5,231 bases of DNA from an uncultured Bacteroidota bacterium (GTDB lineage Bacteria > Bacteroidota > Bacteroidia > Chitinophagales > Chitinophagaceae): assembly GCA_903912405.1 (NCBI GenBank), contig CAIWHF010000252.1, forward strand, positions 1 to 5,231. The letters run 5' to 3'. A model generated the notes under the pieces. It worked only from the letters and a program-made list of their open reading frames with translations, ran no database searches and was not told where the DNA came from. The position numbers and the translations under genes were made by a program. Positions 1 to 5,231 of the stretch are shown piece after piece. Position 1 is the first letter of the stretch; each line of letters opens with the position of its first letter.

Positions 1-53
1 TCTGGTTCGCAAGCACCACAATTAATACATTCGTCAGTTATTTTTATTGCCAT
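1..53 (-). CDS. 4Fe-4S dicluster ferredoxin, N-terminal fragment (gene continues beyond the left edge)
   Basis: The minus strand from the ATG at 53-51 reads MAIKITDECINCGACEP and then leaves the window. The spacing CxxCxxC (Cys9, Cys12, Cys15) is the start of a bacterial-type 4Fe-4S cluster-binding motif, and EP is the usual lead-in to the fourth cysteine (CEPECP in relatives). The wording matches the N-terminus of the small (about 110-120 residue) Bacteroidota ferredoxins with two [4Fe-4S] clusters, which are cytoplasmic one-electron carriers. Only 17 residues are visible, so the second cluster motif is inferred from the family. It is divergent from the acyl-CoA reductase gene, with 62 bp between the start codons. 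A TAACTTTG box at 88-81 could drive it with a leader of roughly 20 nt. The electron partner cannot be told from here. Confidence 0.88.
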   Translation of the reverse strand, partial: MAIKITDECINCGACEP

Positions 54-60
54 TGTAAAT

Positions 61-68
61 TAAATTTG
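61..68 (+). promoter_or_regulatory. Putative -7 promoter box for the acyl-CoA reductase gene
   Basis: The plus strand reads TAAATTTG, a full match to TAnnTTTG, 47 bp before the ATG at 116. Transcription start would be near 75, giving a leader of about 40 nt. No clear -33 TTG occurs 17-23 bp upstream; the TTG at 47-49 is only 11 bp away. The box faces the opposite-strand box at 81-88 across a 12-bp gap, so both starts would fall in the same gap. Confidence 0.4.
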
Positions 69-80
69 GTTTATAGTGGA

Positions 81-88
81 CAAAGTTA
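81..88 (-). promoter_or_regulatory. Putative -7 promoter box for the ferredoxin gene
   Basis: The minus strand reads TAACTTTG, a full match to the Bacteroidota primary-sigma -7 consensus TAnnTTTG. It lies 27 bp before the ferredoxin ATG, which would place transcription start near 74-76. No convincing -33 TTG is present at the usual 17-23 bp spacing: the nearest TTTTTG, at 106-101, is only 12 bp away. The call therefore rests on the -7 match and its position. Confidence 0.45.
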
Positions 89-115
89 CAATTTCGCACA
101 CAAAAATGAGTATAC

Positions 116-1111
116 ATGGAGCAAATTAATCATAAAATTGAACTTTTAACAAGATTGAAAGACTATATGCTTTCAAATGATGAAGAATGGCTAGCAGTTC
201 AATCCTTAGCGATCAACAAAAACTCTTGGTTTACCCAAGAACATATTAGTGCAGCCGTTCAGGCTATTGCCAACAACTATTTACATAAAGAAGCATTAGT
301 TGCTTGGTGTGCGTCTTATTCTTTATCTGCTACTAAGAAAGTATTGGGTATTGTAATGGCGGGTAATATTCCTTTAGTAGGTTTTCATGATTTCTTATGT
401 GGATTTTTAGCAGGCTATCCACTTAAAATAAAAATATCTTCAAAAGATGCAATTTTATTGCCACACCTTATTGCTAAACTAATAAGCTGGGATGCAGCTA
501 TACAAAGCGACATTGAAATTGCAGAGCAATTAAAGGATTGCGATTTATACATTGCTACGGGCTCTGATAATTCGGCTCGATATTTTGAAACCTATTTTAG
601 TAAATATCCATCTATTATCCGAAAGAATAGAACTTCTATAGCGGTGTTAAATGGCATGGAAACAGATGATGAAATGGCTTTATTAGCTAAAGATGTCTTT
701 CAATATTATGGTTTAGGCTGTAGAAATGTAACGCAACTATTGGTGCCGCACGATTATAATTTCGAACGCTTATTGCAATTGTTCAACACTTTTAGTTATG
801 TAATGAATCACCATAAATATCAAAACAATTTTGACTATCATTTGGCGATCTACTTACTCAATAAAGTGCCCTATATGAGCAATGATTGCTTATTGATGGT
901 AGAAAATGATTTGCCTTTTTCAGCGGTGAGTGTATTGCATTATAAATACTACCAATCGGAACAAGAAGTTGCCAACTATATGCATAATAATGTTGCCATT
1001 CAGTGTGTGGTTGGAAAAAACTATTTGCCTTTTGGAGAAGCCCAAAATCCTACTTTAGATCAATATGCAGACGGTGTAGATACTATGGCGTTTTTATGTG
1101 CTAATTATTAA
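116..1111 (+). CDS. Acyl-CoA reductase, LuxC-like family (aldehyde dehydrogenase superfamily)
   Basis: 331-residue soluble protein. The family reduces an activated acyl group (acyl-CoA or acyl thioester) to an aldehyde with NAD(P)H through an acyl-cysteine intermediate. Sequence support: a GNIPLVGFHD segment from residue 83 typical of LuxC-like proteins, TGSDNSARYF at 148-157 in the cofactor-binding core, and GLGCRNVTQLLVP with Cys202 as the probable catalytic cysteine. The C-terminal part has the GEAQNPTLDQYADGVDTM segment common in Bacteroidota homologues. It is much shorter than luminous-bacteria LuxC (about 480 residues), but this is the usual Bacteroidota length, so it is not read as a truncation. 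The ATG at 116 is chosen because the ATG at 106 lies in another frame that stops within eight codons. No clear Shine-Dalgarno sequence is seen. It is divergent from a ferredoxin gene, and its 3' end overlaps the convergent glycosyltransferase gene by 11 bp. No luxD or luxE partner is visible, so the substrate is unknown and bioluminescence is not implied. Confidence 0.87.
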   Translation: MEQINHKIELLTRLKDYMLSNDEEWLAVQSLAINKNSWFTQEHISAAVQAIANNYLHKEALVAWCASYSLSATKKVLGIVMAGNIPLVGFHDFLCGFLAGYPLKIKISSKDAILLPHLIAKLISWDAAIQSDIEIAEQLKDCDLYIATGSDNSARYFETYFSKYPSIIRKNRTSIAVLNGMETDDEMALLAKDVFQYYGLGCRNVTQLLVPHDYNFERLLQLFNTFSYVMNHHKYQNNFDYHLAIYLLNKVPYMSNDCLLMVENDLPFSAVSVLHYKYYQSEQEVANYMHNNVAIQCVVGKNYLPFGEAQNPTLDQYADGVDTMAFLCANY

Positions 1112-2738
1112 TCTTTAAACCTTTGTAAAATACAAAGCCATTCTTTGCTCCTATTTTTTGAATTGGAGTTTGGGATGTGTAAATAGACGTATCCATTATC
1201 TTACAAATAAAATAAGTAGGTCGTTGTATCGTTCCTTCAGGTGTCCAATATCCAGAAGGCTCTTTTAGGTTTACGCTGTCTTTTGGGCTTTTTACTTTAT
1301 TGGTATAAAACAAATGAGCATAACTCTTATAACTCAGGGGCGCTACATATACATCCTTTCCATTAAAGGATTGATAATATGCGATTGCAGCTCGTTGTGA
1401 ATAGTGCTCAATCTTTGGAGTAAAGTAATTACTGCAAATAAATATAAATACTACTTGAAAAGCGATTAAGCGCTTAAAATAATATTCGAAATCGGTATTT
1501 AACTTTGCTATGAGATAGCATAAACCAATGAGATACACGATGCCAATAGCTATTTCATAATAAGACCAATGCACGGCGGCTTGTAAATTACCCACCGCAA
1601 AGGGATCTTCTATAAATGGGATCAATTTGAGTTTATATATTCCGATCAAGGGTAAGCAGATCCATACGATACTCCATATGCCGCCAATAGCATATAATAA
1701 TACCTTGAGCCAGCGACTAATCGTTTCTTTATTCGTAACGATTAAAGAAATTTGATACGCAGCAAGGTAGCTGAGTGGAAAATAGCAGAAAGAGGAATAA
1801 TGAACAATTTTTGTTTTCACGATAGAAAATAGCAAAAGCACCACCCAAAAGGCTATCCACATCCATTTATTAAATAGCAAGGAAGGGGCCTTTTGTTGTT
1901 TTCTAAATAAAAACAAAGACGCTGGAAAGCAGCCAATAAGCAATACTATAAAATGATAGAAAAATGGACCGCCATGATCAGCATCTTCTGTGCTAAATAA
2001 TCTAATTTGATAGGTTATAAATTCATGTAAGAACCAATTTCCATAGGCTATTCCATATTGTATTACTACGGTTACAAACCATATAACGACTACTAAGAAG
2101 GATACGATAGCAACACTTGCGATATCTTTAAGGCTAATCTCGCTTTTAAACTTTGAAATAACGACATAAACAATCCAACACAAAAAGGCTATTAGTATGG
2201 CTACTGGGCCTTTTGTAAGTACTGCTAAGCCTAAAAATAAACCTGCCAATAATCGATGTTTGTTGCGGTTACTTTCTTTGTTGCACAAATTATACACATG
2301 ATAAATGGCTAAGAAAATCAATAAATTGAAGAGCGGATCTATTAAGCCTGTTTTAAAATAAAAGTGTGGCAACCAAGATCCAATATACAATAAGATCCAC
2401 CAAGTGCCTAACTTGCTGTTGGCTTCTTTTGTGCCAATTTTATAAAAGGAAAATAAAGTGAAAAATGCTACAACTACATTGGGAAAACGAGCGCCCCATT
2501 CATTAATCCCGAATAACTTCATAGCAGCTACTTGTAACCATATAAATAAAGGTGGTTTCTCCCAAAAGGGTTTAAAATCTATTTGAGTGCGCAAATAATC
2601 TTTAGAAACTATCATTTCTCTTGCACATTCTGCAAAATTGATTTCATCCCAATCGAATAAATGAACAGAACCCAAAAAAGGAATAAATAATAAGCAGCTG
2701 GCTAAAAAAATATAGAGAATAGCTTTATCCTTGAACAT
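1101..2738 (-). CDS. ArnT/PMT-like glycosyltransferase family 39 membrane protein
   Basis: 545-residue polytopic inner-membrane protein of the GT39/GT83-type GT-C fold. These enzymes transfer a sugar from a polyprenyl-phosphate donor to lipid A, another lipid or a protein on the periplasmic side. Visible motifs: first-loop acidic pair Asp31-Glu32 in FDWDEINFAE, EKPP at 60-63, NEWGARFP at 79-86, a second acidic site Asp134 in GLIDPLFN, LTKGPVA at 174-180, DHGGPFFYH at 254-262, and KTKIVHY at 308-314, which resembles the K-x-x-HY motif of ArnT. About a dozen hydrophobic segments run to about residue 437, followed by a roughly 105-residue soluble C-terminal tail. The start is the ATG at 2738, overlapping the phosphatase stop by 14 bp. 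An in-frame TTG at 2762 would add eight residues but is less likely. It is the last gene of the operon and its 3' end overlaps the acyl-CoA reductase gene. Sugar and acceptor cannot be read from sequence; ArnT-like aminoarabinose transfer is only one option. Confidence 0.85.
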   Translation of the reverse strand: MFKDKAILYIFLASCLLFIPFLGSVHLFDWDEINFAECAREMIVSKDYLRTQIDFKPFWEKPPLFIWLQVAAMKLFGINEWGARFPNVVVAFFTLFSFYKIGTKEANSKLGTWWILLYIGSWLPHFYFKTGLIDPLFNLLIFLAIYHVYNLCNKESNRNKHRLLAGLFLGLAVLTKGPVAILIAFLCWIVYVVISKFKSEISLKDIASVAIVSFLVVVIWFVTVVIQYGIAYGNWFLHEFITYQIRLFSTEDADHGGPFFYHFIVLLIGCFPASLFLFRKQQKAPSLLFNKWMWIAFWVVLLLFSIVKTKIVHYSSFCYFPLSYLAAYQISLIVTNKETISRWLKVLLYAIGGIWSIVWICLPLIGIYKLKLIPFIEDPFAVGNLQAAVHWSYYEIAIGIVYLIGLCYLIAKLNTDFEYYFKRLIAFQVVFIFICSNYFTPKIEHYSQRAAIAYYQSFNGKDVYVAPLSYKSYAHLFYTNKVKSPKDSVNLKEPSGYWTPEGTIQRPTYFICKIMDTSIYTSQTPIQKIGAKNGFVFYKGLKINN

Positions 2739-3384
2739 ATAGTTTATATTTTTTTGGAGCAAAAAATTGGTAGGCCATTATAACTACTATAGCTACTCCA
2801 AATCCTACGATGCTACCTAAGTAAATGTCTTTGAAAAAATGAGCTGCTAAATATAATCTAGAAATACCAACCAGGAGCGCTAGTGTAAATATTAGGCTTA
2901 CTATTTTATTGTTTTTAGGAAAAACAAAAACCGTTAGAAATACCAATAATGCAAAAGCACTGGTGGTATGGCCAGAAGGAAAACTATTATAATGCAAGAT
3001 GGGCCACCATGATTCGGTATGAATGTTATCAAGATCTTTGATTGCTTTCAAAGGACGTTCGTAGTCGAAACTATGTTTTAGATACTGGGTCACTAATCCG
3101 GGTATATAGTTGACCGTTATAGCATTGATAATAAATGGAGTGCTTTGGTGTTTTTTTGAAACCATTAATGCCATTAAGCAAATTATCAATACGCTCAATC
3201 CATCTCCCAATAAGGTGAAGCCATACATAATATAATTAGAGGCGCTAGTATAATGACTATTGATGGCAAAAAATAATTGTTCTTGTGAAAACAATACGTT
3301 TAATAGAGCGCCTATCAATAGCCACACTAAAAATAATTGGATAGCTCTTTTTAATGATGGAGCATAGCCGAAGAGTTGCTTCAT
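2725..3384 (-). CDS. PAP2-family membrane phosphatase
   Basis: 219-residue inner-membrane protein with about six hydrophobic segments. All three signature motifs of the PAP2 superfamily are complete: K-x6-RP at 103-111 (KHSFDYERP), PSGH at 136-139, and SR-x5-H-x3-D at 175-186 (Ser175-Arg176, His182, Asp186). The histidines of the last two motifs are the expected acid/base and nucleophile. The family removes phosphate from membrane lipids such as phosphatidic acid, phosphatidylglycerol phosphate, undecaprenyl pyrophosphate or lipid A (LpxE/LpxF type). With the motifs intact it should be catalytically active. Its ATG overlaps the permease stop in an ATGA, and its stop lies inside the start of the glycosyltransferase gene, so translation is probably coupled on both sides. 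The context, between a lipopolysaccharide-export gene and a GT39 transferase, favours a lipid A or undecaprenyl (pyro)phosphate substrate. That is inference; the motifs do not distinguish PAP2 subtypes. Confidence 0.9.
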   Translation of the reverse strand: MKQLFGYAPSLKRAIQLFLVWLLIGALLNVLFSQEQLFFAINSHYTSASNYIMYGFTLLGDGLSVLIICLMALMVSKKHQSTPFIINAITVNYIPGLVTQYLKHSFDYERPLKAIKDLDNIHTESWWPILHYNSFPSGHTTSAFALLVFLTVFVFPKNNKIVSLIFTLALLVGISRLYLAAHFFKDIYLGSIVGFGVAIVVIMAYQFFAPKKYKLYVQG

Positions 3385-4838
3385 TTTGATGTATTAAAGA
3401 GTTGTTGGATACGCTTAAAAAAGACTTTATAGGTTTCTATATTAAACACTTGGGAATCTTTTTTTGCTTTGTTGATTAGAAATAAGGCAATAGGTAATAG
3501 CATGCTGGTGGCCAACCACATGCCAGCATAAGGAGGTAAAGCTCCAGAGTGAGAAAGCTTTTCACCCACAATACTGATAATATGAAACACAAGGAAGAAG
3601 CATATGGAAAATAACATAGGCATCCCTAGTCCACCTTTTCTAATAATAGAACCTAAGGGAGCACCAATTAGAAATAGTAATAGACAAGCAAAGGACAAGG
3701 TAAATTTCCGGTGCCATTCTATTTTATATTTTAATAGATTGTCGTTTTGAATGCTAGCATCACTTACATTAATGTCTAATAACCCTTTAATATTTCTGCA
3801 GTTAGAAAGCGATTGTTGTAAGCATGCATTTTTAAATGTATCGCGCATGGCACTGAGAATGCAGTTGGCATATTGCACCCTAGCTTTTTTGTGCCCTAAC
3901 AACTGCTGGTAGTAACGGGTATAAGTAGCAGAACTTTTATAATTGAAAATATAGAGATAAGGGTTGATGAAGGATTCAATATTCTGTTGGATTTTTACAT
4001 CATACTTTTTTACGCTATCAATACTCTCATTCAATTGCGAAATATTCATCATTTGGTAAGCTCCTTTGAATAAATCCTGATTCGTTCTGTTCATTTTAAA
4101 AGAAGACAAATCAAATATTTTATCCCACTGTTTAAAGTACATGCGGGTTTGTTCATTTGCTGCTGGTCCGCCAGCATTCAGTTTTTCTTCGTATTTACAA
4201 CCATTGCGGAGTCTAAAGGTCAGGTAATGCCCATCTTCGCTAGGTATCATTTCACCCGATTCGGCTACAATAACCCTATCATTACCCATGCCAGAAGATT
4301 GATCATAGATGAGTACATTTTTGATCGTTTTCCCATCCGTACCTTTCTCCCCAATTCTAATGGTATAGCCTTCTAAGCCCTTGCTAAACTGCCCTGCTTT
4401 TATGTTTAGGGTGGGTTTAGAATTGCGCATGTCATATAATAAGGAAAATGCTTTTAGATTGGCTGCTGGAATTACATTATTATTAAAAACAAAAGCCCCT
4501 ACCGATAGTATGCTTAAGAGTATAAAGAGGGGTTGCATAAAACGAATTAGAGAGATGCCCGATGATTTAATAGCAATGAGTTCAAAATGCTCTCCCAAAT
4601 TACCAAAGGTCATGATCGATGCCAACAAAATACCCAATGGCAAAGCCATGGGCACTAAGGTGGTAGACATGAGGCTGAGTAATTGAAGGATATCGATAGC
4701 GCCTAAACCCTTTCCGATCAACTCATCCATATACAACCAAAAAAATTGCATCACTAAAATAAATAGTGTTACAAAGAAAGTGACTATGAAAGGGCCAATA
4801 AAACTCTTTATGATATAGGCATCAATACGTTTTATCAA
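3381..4838 (-). CDS. LptF/LptG (YjgP/YjgQ) family lipopolysaccharide-export permease
   Basis: 485-residue inner-membrane permease. In the LptB2FGC complex this family extracts lipopolysaccharide from the inner membrane and passes it to the periplasmic bridge. Six membrane segments are seen, at about 14-36, 60-78, 99-121, 379-398, 404-424 and 438-457, with a large periplasmic region between the third and fourth. The N-terminus MIKRIDAYIIKSFIGPF, the cytoplasmic GEHFELIAIKSSGIS segment (about 82-96, the coupling helix to the LptB ATPase) and EWHRKFTLSFACLLLFLIGAPLG-type wording at the fourth segment are family hallmarks. It is about 120 residues longer than E. coli LptF, mostly through a helical Tyr/Gln-rich stretch at about 250-370 holding Cys326, Cys339 and Cys347. 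The start is a TTG: an in-frame stop lies three codons upstream and the next Met is residue 30, inside the first membrane segment. It is the first gene of the operon. Whether it fills the LptF or the LptG slot is not decided by sequence alone. Confidence 0.9.
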   Translation of the reverse strand: MIKRIDAYIIKSFIGPFIVTFFVTLFILVMQFFWLYMDELIGKGLGAIDILQLLSLMSTTLVPMALPLGILLASIMTFGNLGEHFELIAIKSSGISLIRFMQPLFILLSILSVGAFVFNNNVIPAANLKAFSLLYDMRNSKPTLNIKAGQFSKGLEGYTIRIGEKGTDGKTIKNVLIYDQSSGMGNDRVIVAESGEMIPSEDGHYLTFRLRNGCKYEEKLNAGGPAANEQTRMYFKQWDKIFDLSSFKMNRTNQDLFKGAYQMMNISQLNESIDSVKKYDVKIQQNIESFINPYLYIFNYKSSATYTRYYQQLLGHKKARVQYANCILSAMRDTFKNACLQQSLSNCRNIKGLLDINVSDASIQNDNLLKYKIEWHRKFTLSFACLLLFLIGAPLGSIIRKGGLGMPMLFSICFFLVFHIISIVGEKLSHSGALPPYAGMWLATSMLLPIALFLINKAKKDSQVFNIETYKVFFKRIQQLFNTSK

Positions 4839-4855
4839 GGGTTTTCAATTTTCAT

Positions 4856-4863
4856 CAAAAATA
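4856..4863 (-). promoter_or_regulatory. Putative -7 promoter box for the permease-phosphatase-glycosyltransferase operon
   Basis: The minus strand reads TATTTTTG, matching TAnnTTTG, 17 bp before the TTG start of the permease gene and downstream of the START-like gene's terminator. It would give a very short leader of about 10-15 nt. No TTG is seen at the expected -33 spacing, and in a T-rich stretch this match can occur by chance. Its position in the only gap before the operon is the main support. Confidence 0.4.
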
Positions 4864-4900
4864 CTAATAGTAAATGGCATAGTAGCTTAAAAAAGATATA

Positions 4901-4930
4901 AAAAAACTCAAATTATAAAATTTGAGTTTT
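4901..4930 (-). terminator. Intrinsic terminator of the START-like gene
   Basis: A perfect 12-bp inverted repeat (4903-4914 pairing with 4919-4930) around a 4-nt ATAA loop begins seven bases after the START-like stop codon. Read on the minus strand, the stem is followed directly by a run of six T that starts within the stem's end (4906-4901). The stem is AT-rich (two G-C pairs), as is common in such genomes. On the plus strand the T run is only four, and no plus-strand gene ends here, so the minus direction is preferred. Confidence 0.78.
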
Positions 4931-4937
4931 AATGCGT

Positions 4938-5231
4938 TTAACTACCTATTCTATGTTTAAGTTTATTGACCTGGTTGGTCCATAATTGCTCCTGATCTTT
5001 TAATTCGCTTTTATCAGCAAAATCTGTGATGCGCAATAAGGTTTCGTTGGTGATAGAGCTTTGCTCAATTCTGAATTCGAAGAACTCATCTGGAGCGTAG
5101 TAATCCCATCTAAAACGTATGTAGTTATCATCAAAAGATTCTATCATTTCCGCAATATCTTCCGATCCATTCCAAATAAAGGTAAATTCATTTTCAGTTT
5201 GTTCTACTCTATCTGCAAACCATTCTTGTAA
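4938..5231 (-). CDS. START-like (AHSA1-type) domain protein, C-terminal 97 residues (start lies beyond the right edge)
   Basis: The reading frame is open from the window edge at 5231 to the TAA at 4940-4938. It begins LQEWFADRVEQ, so the Met encoded at 5147 is internal and not the start. The visible part has the helix-grip pattern of the START/AHSA1 (Bet v1-like) superfamily: an L-x-x-WF-AD segment, strands such as FTFIWNG and IRFRWDYY, FFEFRIEQ and LLRITDFAD, and a final amphipathic helix ending in LKHRIGS. Bacteroidota have a conserved cytoplasmic family of about 128 residues with this layout, so roughly 30 N-terminal residues are missing. The fold binds hydrophobic ligands or acts as a chaperone-like cap, but this family has no established function that I know of. 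Its own terminator follows within 40 bp, so it is probably not co-transcribed with the permease operon. Confidence 0.82.
   Translation of the reverse strand, partial: LQEWFADRVEQTENEFTFIWNGSEDIAEMIESFDDNYIRFRWDYYAPDEFFEFRIEQSSITNETLLRITDFADKSELKDQEQLWTNQVNKLKHRIGS

Noticed and set aside
106..129. ATG at 106 as a start for the reductase or a leader peptide
   Set aside because: It is out of frame with the reductase and stops after seven codons. Nothing in the short peptide suggests a regulatory leader.
1121..1147. Alternative hairpins after the acyl-CoA reductase stop (CTTTGTA/TACAAAG at 1121-1137, or CAAAG/CTTTG at 1133-1147), with a T run at 1154-1159
   Set aside because: The stems are short and AT-rich, the T run is separated from them by several bases, and the whole stretch codes for conserved-looking residues of the glycosyltransferase. 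It is too weak to call a terminator.
2739..2762. TTG at 2762 as start of the glycosyltransferase gene
   Set aside because: The extra eight residues lie entirely inside the phosphatase gene and add nothing family-like. The ATG at 2738 sits just before the first membrane segment and gives a normal overlap.
4149..4376. 75-codon plus-strand open frame
   Set aside because: It lies wholly antisense to the well-supported permease gene, shows no recognisable domain, and its composition follows from the opposite frame.
4381..4686. 101-codon plus-strand open frame
   Set aside because: It is antisense to the conserved N-terminal membrane segments of the permease. It has no family resemblance and is a shadow of that gene.
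4938..5147. A complete 69-residue protein starting at the Met encoded at 5147
   Set aside because: The frame is open upstream to the window edge and encodes clear START-like sequence including the EWFAD segment, so this Met is internal.

Overview
The window is AT-rich and gene-dense. It most likely comes from a member of the Bacteroidota, possibly the Chitinophagaceae/Sphingobacteriia side, though rank below phylum is a guess. The pointers are three matches to the Bacteroidota -7 promoter box TAnnTTTG at gene starts, starts without a clear Shine-Dalgarno sequence, and three proteins of Bacteroidota type: the short LuxC-like acyl-CoA reductase, a dicluster ferredoxin beginning MAIKITDECINCGACEP, and a long LptF/LptG permease. 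No RNA gene, mobile element, CRISPR array or long repeat was seen.

Left part (1-1111): a 4Fe-4S ferredoxin gene runs off the left edge on the minus strand. Head to head with it, on the plus strand, is a complete acyl-CoA reductase gene. The 62 bp between them carry two -7-like boxes facing each other (61-68 and 81-88), so the two genes probably share one compact divergent promoter.

Middle part (1101-4838, minus strand): three membrane-protein genes overlap end to start, in transcription order an LptF/LptG-type lipopolysaccharide-export permease, a PAP2 lipid phosphatase and an ArnT/PMT-like GT39 glycosyltransferase. The first junction is a 4-bp ATGA overlap and the second a 14-bp overlap, so this is almost certainly one translationally coupled operon. 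Together the genes suggest export and tailoring of an envelope glycolipid: the permease extracts lipopolysaccharide, the phosphatase acts on a lipid phosphate or a polyprenyl (pyro)phosphate, and the transferase moves a sugar from a polyprenyl-phosphate donor to lipid A or another acceptor. The last gene converges on the acyl-CoA reductase gene and their 3' ends overlap by 11 bp.

Right part (4839-5231): a 3'-terminal fragment of a START-like (AHSA1-type) gene enters from the right edge on the minus strand. It ends in a clean hairpin-plus-T-run terminator (4901-4930), which separates it from the permease operon. A -7-like box (4856-4863) just before the permease start fits a separate promoter for the operon.

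Most of this is ordinary core-type gene content. The points most worth a second look are the three-gene envelope operon, the four-cysteine extension in the permease, the face-to-face promoter pair, and the orphan LuxC-like reductase next to a ferredoxin.
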